Notes: a model not told the origin generated them from the sequence alone. A stretch of DNA of 64,000 bases from Ferribacterium limneticum (GCF_020510585.1 NZ_CP075190.1:3098001-3162000); one strand, 5' to 3'; counted from the first letter of the stretch, positions 18,437 through 28,458 are shown. Numbers and translations are program-made.

Positions 18437-18867
18437 TACATGATTCCGATAATTTCCACCTCGAAGCGGATCGTTTTTCCGGCCATCGGGTGATTGAAGT
18501 CGAACAAGGCGTGCGTGGCATCGAGCTCGCGCAGGAAGCCGGCGAAGGTGCCGCCATTCGGGGCGGTGAATTCGACGACGGAATTCTCCTTGAGTTCCAT
18601 GTCGGCCGGCAATCCGCTGCGCGCGATGCGCTCGACCAGGCGGTCATTGTGTTGGCCGAAGGCCTGGGCCGGTTCGAGTTCGAAGACGAATCGTTCATGT
18701 GCCGGCAGGCCAATCAGCACTGACTCAAGATTTTCAGCCAGTTGGCCGCTGCCCATTTGCAGGGTGGCCGGGCTCATGTCGAAGGTGGACAGGAACTCTT
18801 CACCATCCAGCGCATTGATTCGGTAGTGCAGGGTCAAGAAACTGTCGGAGCGGACTGCGTTGGTCAT
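18436..18867 (-). CDS. fkpB: FKBP-type peptidyl-prolyl isomerase, SlpA/FkpB type
   Basis: A 143-residue cytoplasmic prolyl isomerase and chaperone. [26 protein letters not shown] matches the FKBP core, and the inserted flap [16 protein letters not shown] is the SlpA/SlyD IF-domain region. It lies between lspA and ispH with coupled starts, the conserved proteobacterial order ileS-lspA-fkpB-ispH. Confidence 0.95.
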   Translation of the reverse strand: MTNAVRSDSFLTLHYRINALDGEEFLSTFDMSPATLQMGSGQLAENLESVLIGLPAHERFVFELEPAQAFGQHNDRLVERIARSGLPADMELKENSVVEFTAPNGGTFAGFLRELDATHALFDFNHPMAGKTIRFEVEIIGIM

Positions 18868-19346
18868 CAGGAAATCTCTTTTTTATTGGCTGCGGTCAAC
18901 TGCTCGATAACGAGCAAAACTGCACCGATGGTGATGGCGGAATCGGCGACGTTGAAGGCTGGCCAGTAGTAGCCGGCGACATGCCATTGAACAAAATCGA
19001 CCACGGCGCCAAAGCGAACACGGTCGATCACGTTGCCCAGTGCGCCGCCCATAACCAGCGTCAGAGCCAGCGACAGCAATTTTTGTTGAGGGTGCTGGCG
19101 AAGCATGAAGGCGATCCAGCCAGAAACACCGAGCGCCAAGACCGTGAACAGCCAGCGCTGCCAGCCAGGCTGGTCGGCCAGAAAGCTGAAGGCAGCACCG
19201 GGGTTAAAAGTCAGCACCCAATTCCAGAACGAGGTGACGTAGATCGTTTCACCGAAACCGATGTTCTCGAGGACCAGCCACTTGCTGAGCTGGTCGAGAA
19301 CAACGATCAGCCCGGCCAGCGCGTACCAGCGCCCGGCACTAGGCAT
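18867..19346 (-). CDS. lspA: Lipoprotein signal peptidase (signal peptidase II)
   Basis: A 159-residue inner-membrane aspartyl protease with four hydrophobic spans that removes lipoprotein signal peptides. Catalytic aspartates are in [14 protein letters not shown] and [20 protein letters not shown] and [10 protein letters not shown] are also conserved. The ATG at 19344-19346 overlaps the ileS stop by eight bases. The open frame continues upstream inside ileS but without family similarity. Confidence 0.97.
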   Translation of the reverse strand: MPSAGRWYALAGLIVVLDQLSKWLVLENIGFGETIYVTSFWNWVLTFNPGAAFSFLADQPGWQRWLFTVLALGVSGWIAFMLRQHPQQKLLSLALTLVMGGALGNVIDRVRFGAVVDFVQWHVAGYYWPAFNVADSAITIGAVLLVIEQLTAANKKEIS

Positions 19347-22137
19347 GCGCACGTGCCTCACCGTCACCGTGCAGGTTGCTGACGCATCGGCCACACAGCC
19401 CCGGATGCTCGGTGTGGGAGCCGACATCCTCGCGAACGTGCCAGCAACGCTCGCACTTGGCGTGGTCGAGCGGCGTGGCGATGACCTGTTCGTTTTCATC
19501 ACGGATTGCCACGGTCGACGAGCAAATAAGCACAAATTTCAAATCGTCGCCCAGCGAGGCCAAGGCGTCGAACTTCTCGCCAGCACAGTGGATTTCAACG
19601 GCTGCCTGTAGTGCCGAGCCGATCTTGCCGGCTTCTCGCTGCTCTTCGAGCGCCTTGGTCACGTCGGCGCGAGCCGTGCGGATCAGCGCCCACTTGGCGA
19701 GCAGATCTCCCTCGCCGGCCTGCACCGGCAGTTCGTGCCATTGCTGGAACATAACGGAATCATCAGCCTTGCCGGTCAGCACTTGCCAGACCTCTTCGGC
19801 TGTAAAGGCGGTGATTGGTGCCAGCAAGCAAACGAAGGCCTGCGTGATGTGCCACAGAGCGGACTGCGCGGAGCGACGAGCCACCGACTTCGGCGCCGTC
19901 GTGTACAAACGGTCCTTGAGAATATCGAGGTAAAAGCCACCGAGATCTTCCGAGCAGAACGTCTGCAGGGCCTGGACGACGCGGTGGAATTCGTACTTGT
20001 CGTAGTCGGCCCGACAGTTTTCCTGCAATTCGCGGGTCAGGGCCAGTGCGTAGCGGTCGATTTCCAGCCACTGATCGACCGGCAGCATGTCGGCGTTGGC
20101 GTCAAAATCGGAGACGTTGGCAAGCAGGAAGCGCAGCGTGTTGCGGATGCGACGGTAGCCTTCGACAACGCGCTTGAGGATTTCGTCGGATATCGTCAAT
20201 TCGCCGGAATAATCGGTCGATGCCGTCCACAGGCGCAGGATGTCGGCGCCCATCTTGTCGGACACCTGCTGCGGCGCGATGACGTTGCCCTTGGACTTGG
20301 ACATCTTGTGTCCCTTGCCGTCGACGACGAATCCGTGCGTTAGCAGCGCCTTGTACGGGGCGCGACCGTCGATGGCACAACCGGAGAGCAGCGAGGACTG
20401 GAACCAGCCGCGATGCTGGTCGGAGCCTTCGAGATAAAGATCGGCCGGATAGCTGAGGTCGGCCGCATGCGAGCCGCGCATGACGTGCCAGTGCGTTGTC
20501 CCTGAATCGAACCACACATCGAGCGTATCCTTCATCTTGACGTACTGGTCTGCGTCGGCGCCCAACAATTCGGCTGCATCGAGGCTGAACCACGCTTCGA
20601 TACCGGACTTCTCGACACGCTGCGCGACCAGTTCGATCAACTCAGCCGTACGCGGGTGCGGCTGGCCGGTTTCCTTGTGCAGGAAAAACGGAATCGGCAC
20701 GCCCCAGTTGCGCTGACGCGACACGCACCAGTCGGGGCGAGTCTTCATCATCGCCTCCAGACGAGCGCGGCCCCAGGCTGGAAAGAACTGGGTTTCATCA
20801 ACGGCGCGTTCGGCGATCCAGCGCAGCGTCGAAGCATCTTCGCTGGTCTTGTGGTCCATGCCGATGAACCATTGCGTCGTGGCGCGGAAGATGATTGGCG
20901 TCTTGTGGCGCCAGCAGTGTGGGTAGCTGTGTTTGATTTTCTCGTTTTTTAACAGTCGACCGTGGGATTCAAGCTCCTGCAGCACCAGCGGGTTGGCTTC
21001 CCAGACCGTCTTGCCGGCCAGTTCGCCAACCGACAGCGCCGGCGTCGTGCTGATGAAACGGCCATCGTTGCCGACCGGGTTGTTCACCGGCAGGCCGTAT
21101 TTCTTGCCGATGTTGTAGTCATCCACGCCATGTGCCGGCGCGGTGTGGACCAGACCGGTACCGGCCTCGGTAGTCACGTGCGTACCGCAAATGATCGCCA
21201 CGTCGCGCTTCTGGAACGGGTGCTTGAGCAGTATCTGGTCGAGCTTGTCGCCGGTCGTCGAAGCAATCACCGTCCCCGCCAGTTCGTAGCGCTGGAGTGC
21301 CGACTCGGCCAGTTCGCGGACCAGGATCAAGGCCCCCTTCTCGGTTTCGATCAGGTCATAGGTCAGGTCCGGATGCACACTGACTGCTTCGTTGGCCGGC
21401 AGCGTCCATGGCGTCGTTGTCCAGATCACCGCAAAGGCCGGGCCACTCAAATGCGTCAGGCCAAAGGCTTTGGCCAACTTTTCGGCATGGTTATCATGCA
21501 CTTCGAAAGCCACGTCGATGGCCGGCGAGTTCTTGTCCTCGTACTCGACTTCGGCCTCGGCCAGCGCCGAACCGCAGTCCAGACACCAGTTGACCGGCTT
21601 CAGGCCCTGGTAGAGGTAACCCTGCTCAAGAATCTTGCCCAGGGCGCGGATTTCACCGGCCTCGGCCGAGAAATTCATCGTCAGGTAGGGATTGCCCCAG
21701 TCACCCAGTACGCCGAGACGAATGAAATCCTTCTTCTGGCGCTCGACCTGCTCGGCCGCGTAGGCCCGCGACAATTCACGCACCTTGTCAGCGGGAATGT
21801 TCTTGCCATGCTGCTTTTCGATCTGATGCTCGATGGGCAGGCCGTGACAATCCCAGCCCGGCACGTAGGGCGCATCGAAGCCGGACAGCGTTTTCGAACG
21901 GACGATGATGTCCTTCAACACCTTGTTGACCGCATGACCGATATGAATGTCGCCGTTGGCATAGGGCGGGCCATCGTGCAGCACGAAACGCGGACGCCCG
22001 GCACTGATCTCGCGGATGCGCTGGTAGAGTTTCTTCTCCTGCCACTGGGCTACCCATTGCGGTTCGCGCTTGGGCAGATCGCCGCGCATCGGGAAAGCCG
22101 TATCCGGCAGGTTCAGGGTGTCTTTGTAATCAGCCAT
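19339..22137 (-). CDS. ileS: Isoleucyl-tRNA synthetase
   Basis: Class Ia aminoacyl-tRNA synthetase of 932 residues. HIGH is in [19 protein letters not shown] in [11 protein letters not shown], and the editing-domain [13 protein letters not shown] is intact. The C-terminal zinc site ([12 protein letters not shown], then LCGRCVSNL) marks the bacterial IleS1 type. It sits nine bases after ribF in the ribF-ileS-lspA-fkpB-ispH string. Confidence 0.99.
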   Translation of the reverse strand: MADYKDTLNLPDTAFPMRGDLPKREPQWVAQWQEKKLYQRIREISAGRPRFVLHDGPPYANGDIHIGHAVNKVLKDIIVRSKTLSGFDAPYVPGWDCHGLPIEHQIEKQHGKNIPADKVRELSRAYAAEQVERQKKDFIRLGVLGDWGNPYLTMNFSAEAGEIRALGKILEQGYLYQGLKPVNWCLDCGSALAEAEVEYEDKNSPAIDVAFEVHDNHAEKLAKAFGLTHLSGPAFAVIWTTTPWTLPANEAVSVHPDLTYDLIETEKGALILVRELAESALQRYELAGTVIASTTGDKLDQILLKHPFQKRDVAIICGTHVTTEAGTGLVHTAPAHGVDDYNIGKKYGLPVNNPVGNDGRFISTTPALSVGELAGKTVWEANPLVLQELESHGRLLKNEKIKHSYPHCWRHKTPIIFRATTQWFIGMDHKTSEDASTLRWIAERAVDETQFFPAWGRARLEAMMKTRPDWCVSRQRNWGVPIPFFLHKETGQPHPRTAELIELVAQRVEKSGIEAWFSLDAAELLGADADQYVKMKDTLDVWFDSGTTHWHVMRGSHAADLSYPADLYLEGSDQHRGWFQSSLLSGCAIDGRAPYKALLTHGFVVDGKGHKMSKSKGNVIAPQQVSDKMGADILRLWTASTDYSGELTISDEILKRVVEGYRRIRNTLRFLLANVSDFDANADMLPVDQWLEIDRYALALTRELQENCRADYDKYEFHRVVQALQTFCSEDLGGFYLDILKDRLYTTAPKSVARRSAQSALWHITQAFVCLLAPITAFTAEEVWQVLTGKADDSVMFQQWHELPVQAGEGDLLAKWALIRTARADVTKALEEQREAGKIGSALQAAVEIHCAGEKFDALASLGDDLKFVLICSSTVAIRDENEQVIATPLDHAKCERCWHVREDVGSHTEHPGLCGRCVSNLHGDGEARAHA

Positions 22138-22146
22138 TTTGCGTGC

Positions 22147-23067
22147 TCACAACTCGAAAAAAGCCCGGGCAGCCGTGGCATCCGCCACGATCTGCGCCTT
22201 GAGGGCGTCAATATTGGGAAAACGTTGTTCGTCGCGCAACTTATGAACGAAACGCACCGAGATGTGCGCCCCATAAATATCACGATCGAAATCGAAGAGA
22301 TGAACTTCCAGCAAGGGCCGCGTACCGCCCACCGTTGGCCGAACGCCAAGATTGGCGACGCCGGAAAGTGGCTCGTCGCCCAAGCCACTGACCTCAACGG
22401 CAAAGACGCCGGTCATTGGCAGCGGATTGTGCTTGATGCGCAGATTGGCCGTCGCGAAACCGATCTGGCGGCCGAGCTTTTGGCCATGCGACACCTGGCC
22501 GTCAATGATATAAGGACGCCCCAGTAGGCGCGCCGCATGTTCCATGTCACCGGCCAGCAACGCCCGACGGACAGCCGAACTCGATACACGCTCGCCATCG
22601 GCCAGCACGCTGCCCATCGCCTCGACAGCAAAGCCGAAAGCCCGGCCAGCGTTCTGCAACAGGGCAAAATCGCCGGTACGACCACGACCAAAGCGAAAAT
22701 CGTCGCCAATGATCAAGTGTTGTACCTGACAACCACGCACCAGCACCTGCTCGACGAACTCGTCGGCCGAGAGGGCGGCAAAAGCCGCATTGAACGGACA
22801 AATAACGACCTGCCGCGCACCGCATTCACCGAGCAACTCAAGTTTTTCGCGTAGCGTGGTCAGGCGGGCGGGAGCGGAATCCGGCGCGAAAAACTCGCGA
22901 GGATGCGGCTCGAAGGTCAGTACCGTGGGCGCCAGCTCGCGCTGCTCGGCCACATAAGCCAGACGTTTTACCAGCGCGGCATGCCCGAGGTGGACGCCAT
23001 CGAAATTGCCGATGGCGAGCACAACAGGAGCAGGAACGGGACGCGAATAACCGCGAAAAACGCGCAT
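22147..23067 (-). CDS. ribF: Bifunctional riboflavin kinase / FAD synthetase
   Basis: Makes FMN and then FAD. The N-terminal nucleotidyltransferase has AIGNFDGVHLGHAAL and FEPHPREFF; the linker IIGDDFRFGRGRTGD and SSSAVR follow. The C-terminal kinase has LGRPYIIDGQVSHGQKLGR, GFATANL and the acidic LLEVHLFDFD. 306 residues is the normal length. First gene of the ileS operon. Confidence 0.98.
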   Translation of the reverse strand: MRVFRGYSRPVPAPVVLAIGNFDGVHLGHAALVKRLAYVAEQRELAPTVLTFEPHPREFFAPDSAPARLTTLREKLELLGECGARQVVICPFNAAFAALSADEFVEQVLVRGCQVQHLIIGDDFRFGRGRTGDFALLQNAGRAFGFAVEAMGSVLADGERVSSSAVRRALLAGDMEHAARLLGRPYIIDGQVSHGQKLGRQIGFATANLRIKHNPLPMTGVFAVEVSGLGDEPLSGVANLGVRPTVGGTRPLLEVHLFDFDRDIYGAHISVRFVHKLRDEQRFPNIDALKAQIVADATAARAFFEL

Positions 23068-23225
23068 AAGTAAATTGGCAGGAAAAACGTTGAATTATAA
23101 CGATTTAAGCCACCCTTCGGATACCGGCAGATTGCGTTGCATCAGCCAGCGCCCGGCGCCCGCCAAAACCGCTGCGACTCCTTTTCGCTATAATCAACGA
23201 GTTTAACGAAATCACCTCCTATTTC

Positions 23226-24263
23226 ATGCTCGAACTGATCAGCCATGTAGTCAGAATTTCGGCGCGACGCGACCGCACCGAGATCAACTCGGCCATGGTT
23301 GACACCTTGATCGGCCTTTTTCACCCGCAAAACCTGACCATTTACCGCTGCTACGTGGGAAACAAAAAGGCGATGGTTTTCGCCTGTGCCGGCTATGGCC
23401 CGAACGGCCAGTTCCTGCGTAATGCCTACCTGCCGGACCACCGCTACTGCCAGCCGATCGAGCGCGATCCGCTGCTCAACCGTTGCCGCAAGGAGCTCTC
23501 GGCAGTTATCGACTTCCTCGACGATGGCTCGCACCGCATCGTATTCCCCGTCATGCGCCTGAACGAGCCGATCTACCTGATCGAACTCACGCTCACCAAC
23601 GAGTTCTCGGCCGACCACCGCGTGACGTTGATGGGTCTGATCGAATACTTTGGCAACCACATTGCGCTGCTCGATTATGGTGAAGCCGACACCCTGACTG
23701 GTCTGGCCAGCCGCAAGACCTTTGACAAGCACCTCTTTGAACTGCTCGGCAAGGCAGCCAGCGACGAAATGCTCAGCGGCCCGGAGAGCCGTCGGCGCGG
23801 CACACCCGGTAGCCGCCACTGGTTGGCCGTCTGCGATATCGACCACTTCAAGGCGGTGAATGACAACTTCGGCCACCTGATCGGCGATGAAGTGCTGATC
23901 ATGATGGCTCAAGAAATGCGCCAGTCCTTCCGTTTCGATGACCAGTTGTTCCGTTTTGGTGGCGAGGAATTCATCGCCCTGCTGCAGCCGACTGAAGAGC
24001 AATTCGCCCTGGCGACGCTGGAACGCTTCCGTACGAATGTCGAAAAACAGCTATTCAGCCGGGTCGGACACATCACCGTCAGCATTGGCTTCAGCGCCTT
24101 GATGCCCAACGATACCCCAACCGATGCCATCGACCGGGCCGACGAGGCGCTGTATTTCGCCAAGCGCCATGGCCGAAACCGGGTTGACTGCTACGAGAAG
24201 CTGGTTGCCTCAGGCGACGTGGCCGCCAAGGAAATCGCCAAGGGCGAAGTCGAGTTGTTTTAA
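23226..24263 (+). CDS. Diguanylate cyclase with GGDEF (GGEEF) domain
   Basis: A 345-residue soluble protein. Residues about 1-155 form an uncharacterised GAF-like sensory region, and the GGDEF domain runs from DTLTGLASRKTF. The active-site loop is FRFGGEEFIAL, and DIDHFKAVNDNFGH is conserved, so it should make cyclic di-GMP. No RxxD inhibitory site is obvious five residues before GGEEF. Its TAA overlaps the amiC stop by three bases on the opposite strand. TATAAT at 23188-23193 is a possible -10 box. A GGDEF cyclase, YajQ and a PilZ-like protein occur in the same window. Confidence 0.93.
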   Translation: MLELISHVVRISARRDRTEINSAMVDTLIGLFHPQNLTIYRCYVGNKKAMVFACAGYGPNGQFLRNAYLPDHRYCQPIERDPLLNRCRKELSAVIDFLDDGSHRIVFPVMRLNEPIYLIELTLTNEFSADHRVTLMGLIEYFGNHIALLDYGEADTLTGLASRKTFDKHLFELLGKAASDEMLSGPESRRRGTPGSRHWLAVCDIDHFKAVNDNFGHLIGDEVLIMMAQEMRQSFRFDDQLFRFGGEEFIALLQPTEEQFALATLERFRTNVEKQLFSRVGHITVSIGFSALMPNDTPTDAIDRADEALYFAKRHGRNRVDCYEKLVASGDVAAKEIAKGEVELF

Positions 24264-25606
24264 CCGAGCAAGGCCAGCTTGGCCTTCGGCCCAGGCGGAT
24301 GCTTGATGAAGTATTGCCGGATACCGCGGACAATCGCCCCGGCCAGTTTTTCCTGATAGGCGTCGTCGTTAAGCCTGGCTTCTTCTTCCGGATTGGAGAT
24401 GAATGCCGTTTCGATCAGCGCTGACGGAATGTCCGGCGCCTTGAGCACGGCAAAGCCGGCTTGCTCGACGTGGGCCTTGTGCAGCGTATTGATCGAACCC
24501 AGCTCGCCGAGCAGGTATTTGCCCAGTTTCAGGCTGTCGTTGATCGTGCCGGTCTGCGATAGATCGAGCAGCGTGCGGGCGAGAAACAGATCCTTGCTGC
24601 CGAGATTGACGCCGCCGATGAGGTCGGCCTGGTTTTCCTTCTGGGCCAGCAGGCGGGCCTGCGTGCTCGAGGCCCCCTTTTCGGAGAGCACGAAGACTGA
24701 TGAACCGCGCGCATCGGGCTTGATCCAGGCATCAGCGTGAATCGACAGGAAGAGGTCGGACTGGATGCGCCGAGCCTTCTGGACGCGCATTTGCAGCGGC
24801 ACGAAGAAATCGGAATCGCGGGTCAGTACGGCGCGCATGTTCGGCTCGGCGTCGATGCGCGCCTTTAGGCGACGGGCGACTTCCAGCGTGACGGTCTTTT
24901 CGTAGGTGCCGGCCTTGCCGATGGCACCGGGATCTTCGCCACCATGGCCGGGATCGAGCGTGATGGTGACCAAGCGGTCGACAATCGGCTTGCCAGATTT
25001 CTTGCTGGTCTGGATTTCCGGCGCTTCAATCGGTTTTTCGGGCTTCTTCGTGGCGCTTTCATCCGGCCGCTTGTCGGCAATCTGGAAATCCTGCTCGTTC
25101 TTGAGCGGCTCGACGCCATCCTTACGGCCTTCGAGCAACGCCATCATCGGATCGGGCGGATTGACCGGGTAGACGTCAAGAACCAAGCGACGGCCGTATT
25201 CACCAGCCGGTTCGAGCGTGAACACCTGCGGATTGACTTTGCCCTTGAGTTCCATGACCAGACGCACAACGCCCGGCTTGAAACGGCCGGCGCGCAGCAG
25301 CTTGATGTTCGGGTCGTCGGTCGTCAGCTTGCGGGCGAGGCTGTCGAGAACGCTGTTGAATTCGACACCTTCGATGTCGACAACGAGGCGATCAGGATTT
25401 TCAACAGTGAAATGGGAGAATTTGAGCGGGGCGTCGGTTTCGAGCGTGACGCGGGTGTAATCGGCGGCCGGCCAGATGCGCACGGCGAGAATGGATGGCA
25501 GCTTGGCTGCGGCGCCAGCCAGTGGCGTAACGGAAAGGATCAGCGAGGCGCCAGCGAAGCGGAGGAGCTGGCGGCGGCCATGGCTGGGACGAGCGTGTTC
25601 AGACAT
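24260..25606 (-). CDS. amiC: N-acetylmuramoyl-L-alanine amidase (AmiC-like)
   Basis: A 448-residue periplasmic septum-splitting amidase. It has an N-terminal signal with an RRQLLRFAGA twin-arginine-like stretch, then an AMIN domain (about residues 40-150), a charged linker, and an Amidase_3 catalytic domain. That domain has ITLDPGHGGEDPGAIG (zinc His and Glu), LSIHADAW, and GFAVLKAPDIPSALIETAFISN with the catalytic Glu. The start at 25604-25606 is chosen because the signal peptide begins there; the gene is nested 67 bases into the end of tsaE. Confidence 0.93.
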   Translation of the reverse strand: MSEHARPSHGRRQLLRFAGASLILSVTPLAGAAAKLPSILAVRIWPAADYTRVTLETDAPLKFSHFTVENPDRLVVDIEGVEFNSVLDSLARKLTTDDPNIKLLRAGRFKPGVVRLVMELKGKVNPQVFTLEPAGEYGRRLVLDVYPVNPPDPMMALLEGRKDGVEPLKNEQDFQIADKRPDESATKKPEKPIEAPEIQTSKKSGKPIVDRLVTITLDPGHGGEDPGAIGKAGTYEKTVTLEVARRLKARIDAEPNMRAVLTRDSDFFVPLQMRVQKARRIQSDLFLSIHADAWIKPDARGSSVFVLSEKGASSTQARLLAQKENQADLIGGVNLGSKDLFLARTLLDLSQTGTINDSLKLGKYLLGELGSINTLHKAHVEQAGFAVLKAPDIPSALIETAFISNPEEEARLNDDAYQEKLAGAIVRGIRQYFIKHPPGPKAKLALLG

Positions 25607-26055
25607 GCCTGCCCTTTCGGTGAATCTGCCACGGCTTCGAGGATACGCCCGACACCTGCATGATGAATACGCAACCGCAAGTCTGGCGACGGAACGCAGC
25701 CAGCAGCCCGTTCCGGCCATTCGACCAGACAGATCGCAGTGTCGTTAAAGTATTCATCAAAGCCCGCATCGAGAAACTCCTCTGGGGACTCGAAACGATA
25801 AAAATCAAAGTGATATAAGTATAAGCTCGAAACTACGTAAACTTCAACCAGTGAATAGGTAGGACTTTTGACCGCGCCGGTGTGACCAAGTGCCCGAATC
25901 ATGGCGCGCGACAGGGTGGTTTTGCCCGCCCCGAGATCGCCTTCAAGGAAAACGACCATCCCCGGTTGCAGCAATGGCGCCAGCATTTCGCCCAGGCGCT
26001 GGGTGGCCGCCTCGTCGGGCAATTCGAAAACGGCGGTAACATCGGGGCTATGCAC
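25540..26055 (-). CDS. tsaE: tRNA threonylcarbamoyladenosine biosynthesis ATPase TsaE
   Basis: ATPase partner of TsaB/TsaD for the t6A37 modification of tRNA. The P-loop GDLGAGKTTLSRAMIRALG is near residue 40, and SPTYSLVEVY, HFDFYRF and LVEWPERA are family motifs. Start GTG at 26053-26055 (VHSPDVTAVFEL) has GGAG eight bases upstream and faces the queG ATG directly, so the two divergent genes overlap by six bases. At 171 residues it is slightly longer than usual because the C-terminus runs into amiC. Confidence 0.92.
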   Translation of the reverse strand: MHSPDVTAVFELPDEAATQRLGEMLAPLLQPGMVVFLEGDLGAGKTTLSRAMIRALGHTGAVKSPTYSLVEVYVVSSLYLYHFDFYRFESPEEFLDAGFDEYFNDTAICLVEWPERAAGCVPSPDLRLRIHHAGVGRILEAVADSPKGQACLNTLVPAMAAASSSASLAPR

Positions 26056-27096
26056 GATCAGGACTCCACGGTGGATTACGCGGCGCTCAAGGAAAAAATC
26101 CGCGAGGCCGGCAAGGAACTCGGCTTTGCTGCCGTTGGCGTGGCACGGGCCGAACCCGGCCCCGCCGTCGAAAAGATGCGGGAATGGCTGGCGGCCGGCT
26201 GCCACGGCGAGATGGATTATATGGCCCGCCATGCCGAATTGCGTGCCGACCCGCAGCAACTGCATCCGGGAACGATCACCGTGATCAGTGCGGCGATCGA
26301 CTACCTGCCGCATACCAAAACAGCCGACCAGCCAGACCAGGCGGCGATTTCTCGCTACGCCCAGGGGCGCGATTACCACAAGCTGATTCGCACCCGGCTA
26401 CAGAAACTAGCCGATGCCATTACCGACCTGACCGGGCCGTTCGGCTACCGCGTCTTTTCCGATTCGGCACCGGTCATGGAAGTCGAATTCGCCCGTCAGG
26501 CCGGCCTTGGCTGGCGCGGCAAGCACACGCTGCTGCTCTCCAAGCAAGGCTCCTGGCGCTTTCTCGGCGACATCTACACCGACCTCCCGCTACCGCCCGA
26601 TGAACCTGTCGATGAGCACTGCGGCACCTGCACGGCCTGCCTCAACGCCTGCCCGACCGGGGCCATTGTTGCGCCATATCAGGTCGATGCCCGGCGCTGC
26701 ATCAGCTACCTGACCATCGAACTGGCCGGCCCGATTCCCGAAGAATTCCGCCCGTTGATCGGCAACCGGATTTACGGCTGCGACGACTGCCAGCTGTGCT
26801 GCCCGTGGAACCGCTTTGCCCAGCTCGGCGACCCGGAGTTTTCGCCGCGCCACGGGCTCGATACGGCGACGCTGATCGAGCTGTTCAACTGGACGGAAGC
26901 GGAATTCAACCAGCGGCTGGCCGGCAATCCGATCCGCCGCATCGGGCATGAGCGCTGGCTGCGCAATATCGCCGTGGCGCTCGGCAACGGAGCTGCCACG
27001 GTCAACCGGAAAAAAGCGCTAAAAATGAAATTGGACCATCCATCGGCGCTGGTCCGCGAGCACGTCGAATGGGCGCTTACTCGGCTGGAACCTTGA
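26050..27096 (+). CDS. queG: Epoxyqueuosine reductase
   Basis: Reduces epoxyqueuosine to queuosine in tRNA using cobalamin and two [4Fe-4S] clusters. The cluster cysteines are in CGTCTACLNACPTGAI and CDDCQLCCPWN; RCISYLTIEL and the central FSDSAPVMEVEFARQAGLGW are family marks. Start ATG at 26050-26052 gives 348 residues. Near the 3' end, codons for ATVNRKKALKMK coincide with a copy of the dispersed repeat. B12 dependence makes the CbiB-like gene at 648-1571 of interest, though the two are unlinked. Confidence 0.97.
   Translation: MHDQDSTVDYAALKEKIREAGKELGFAAVGVARAEPGPAVEKMREWLAAGCHGEMDYMARHAELRADPQQLHPGTITVISAAIDYLPHTKTADQPDQAAISRYAQGRDYHKLIRTRLQKLADAITDLTGPFGYRVFSDSAPVMEVEFARQAGLGWRGKHTLLLSKQGSWRFLGDIYTDLPLPPDEPVDEHCGTCTACLNACPTGAIVAPYQVDARRCISYLTIELAGPIPEEFRPLIGNRIYGCDDCQLCCPWNRFAQLGDPEFSPRHGLDTATLIELFNWTEAEFNQRLAGNPIRRIGHERWLRNIAVALGNGAATVNRKKALKMKLDHPSALVREHVEWALTRLEP
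26995..27035 (+). repeat. Dispersed repeat copy inside queG
   Basis: GCCACGGTCAACCGG, AAAAAAGCGCT and AAAAATGAAATTGG follow the repeat consensus and are translated as part of QueG. It is one of the closest matches to the intergenic copy at 34559. Confidence 0.7.
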
Positions 27097-27250
27097 GACT
27101 GGCCGGCGCTTCGACAGGCGCGTCAGCAACAGGTTTTGCCGCTTCGACGGGCACCGCTGGCGGCTGGAGCGTCCAGCCGAGAAAGGCGCCAGACGCCGTG
27201 GTGATGGCGACCAGCGCGAGAAGGATGAGGCCGGTCTTCGGGCTTTCCAT
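27077..27250 (-). CDS. Possible small single-span membrane protein
   Basis: A 57-residue frame, ATG at 27248-27250 to TAA at 27077-27079, beginning MESPKTGLILLALVAITTA. It has one hydrophobic span followed by a Pro/Ala/Val-rich periplasmic-type tail ending KVPAE. It follows sseA by 18 bases on the same strand and overlaps the 3' end of queG. No clear ribosome site; I do not recognise a family. The coherent membrane-anchor composition and codon choice make it more than chance, but it could be spurious. Confidence 0.45.
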   Translation of the reverse strand: MESPKTGLILLALVAITTASGAFLGWTLQPPAVPVEAAKPVADAPVEAPASLKVPAE

Positions 27251-27268
27251 GTTCACTTGGCGATAAGC

Positions 27269-28108
27269 TCAGCGCGCCACCGGGCGTCCCGCGTCGGCGC
27301 ACCACTCGCTCCACGAGCCGGCATAGAGGCGCGAACCAGGCAGGCCGGCGATTTCCATGGCGACCATGTTGAGGCAGGCGGAAACGCCCGAGCCACATTG
27401 ATGGACAACCAGATCGGGCGGCGAACCAGCCAGGATGGCCAGCCATTCGGCGCGCAGTTCGGCGGCCGGCTTGAAACGGCCGTCGGGCAGCAGGTTGTCC
27501 TTGAAGAAACGATTGACCGCACCGGGGATGTGGCCGCCGACCGGATCGATGGTTTCGTTCTCGCCGCGGAAACGGTCGGGGCCGCGCCCGTCAACCAGAC
27601 GCATGTGCGGTGTTTCGATGCGCTCCAGTACGTAGTCGGCTTCAACCAGATGATCCTGCGCCAAGGGGATGAAAACGCGCGGCGCCAAGGTCGGCACGAC
27701 CTTGGTCAGCGCACCACCGGCCGCCTGCCAGGCCTGCAAACCGCCATCAAGCAAGGCCACGCTGTCATGACCCAACCAGCGCAGCAGCCACCACAGACGC
27801 CCGGCAATCATGCCTTGGGCGTCGTCGTAGACCACGACTTGCGTCGTCGCCCCAATGCCGATTTCGCCCAGCCGTTGCGCCAGTTTTTCCGGATCGGGCA
27901 GCGGATGGCGGCCATTGCAGCCGGTCATCGACCCAGAGAGGTCGCGGTCACAATGCAGGAAGACAGCGCCGGGAATGTGGCTCTCGGCGTAAACGCGCTC
28001 GCCGTAGCCGGTATCGGCCAGCTGGTGGCGGACATCGACGACCAGCCAGGCTGGGTCGTCGATATGCGCCTGCAGCGTCGCGACATCGACCAGCGTGGTA
28101 AAACTCAT
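27269..28108 (-). CDS. sseA: Sulfurtransferase, mercaptopyruvate/thiosulfate type
   Basis: A 279-residue two-domain rhodanese. The active-site loop in the C-terminal domain is CGSGVSACLN, the CGSGV form typical of 3-mercaptopyruvate sulfurtransferases rather than the CRKGV of thiosulfate enzymes. DVRHQLADTGYGERVY in the first domain and LVDGRGPDRFRGENE in the second are conserved. Its ATG overlaps the stop of the STAS-like gene by four bases. Confidence 0.93.
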   Translation of the reverse strand: MSFTTLVDVATLQAHIDDPAWLVVDVRHQLADTGYGERVYAESHIPGAVFLHCDRDLSGSMTGCNGRHPLPDPEKLAQRLGEIGIGATTQVVVYDDAQGMIAGRLWWLLRWLGHDSVALLDGGLQAWQAAGGALTKVVPTLAPRVFIPLAQDHLVEADYVLERIETPHMRLVDGRGPDRFRGENETIDPVGGHIPGAVNRFFKDNLLPDGRFKPAAELRAEWLAILAGSPPDLVVHQCGSGVSACLNMVAMEIAGLPGSRLYAGSWSEWCADAGRPVAR

Positions 28109-28458
28109 GCCGGCGTCGCCTCCAGCCAGGACTTGGCTTCGTCAGCATTGTCGAAGACTTCGACGTCAGCTTTGACGAAGGTCTGCGACAGCCAGGCACT
28201 CCACGTTACCCACTGGCTGTCGGTAACGACGGCGACACGCTTGAAGTCGTTGGCATGGGCGCGCGAGAACTTGATCTCCTCCCAGGCCACATCGAGCGTC
28301 AAGCCGGCCATCTGGGTCAGGTCGAAGCAGAGATCAACCGGGCCTTCAAACTGGACCTTGAAATTGACGACTTCTTCAAACTCCTTGTAATCGGCCAAAG
28401 TGAATTCGCCGAACACGGCCACGCTGACACGGCTCGGTTGGTGGTCGATGACGATCAT
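28105..28458 (-). CDS. STAS/SpoIIAA-like protein
   Basis: A 117-residue soluble protein of the SpoIIAA-like (STAS/SEC14) fold. It begins with beta-strand VSVAVFGEFTLADYKEFEEVV, has the FDLTQMAGLTLDVAWEEIKF segment, and ends in VEVFDNADEAKSWL, the usual ending of this family. Role unknown; members may bind lipids or act as protein switches. It is coupled by a four-base overlap to sseA. Confidence 0.82.
   Translation of the reverse strand: MIVIDHQPSRVSVAVFGEFTLADYKEFEEVVNFKVQFEGPVDLCFDLTQMAGLTLDVAWEEIKFSRAHANDFKRVAVVTDSQWVTWSAWLSQTFVKADVEVFDNADEAKSWLEATPA

Noticed and set aside
20962..22527. A 521-codon plus-strand frame antisense to ileS and ribF
   Set aside because: ileS and ribF show all catalytic motifs on the minus strand; the plus-strand frame is a composition shadow.
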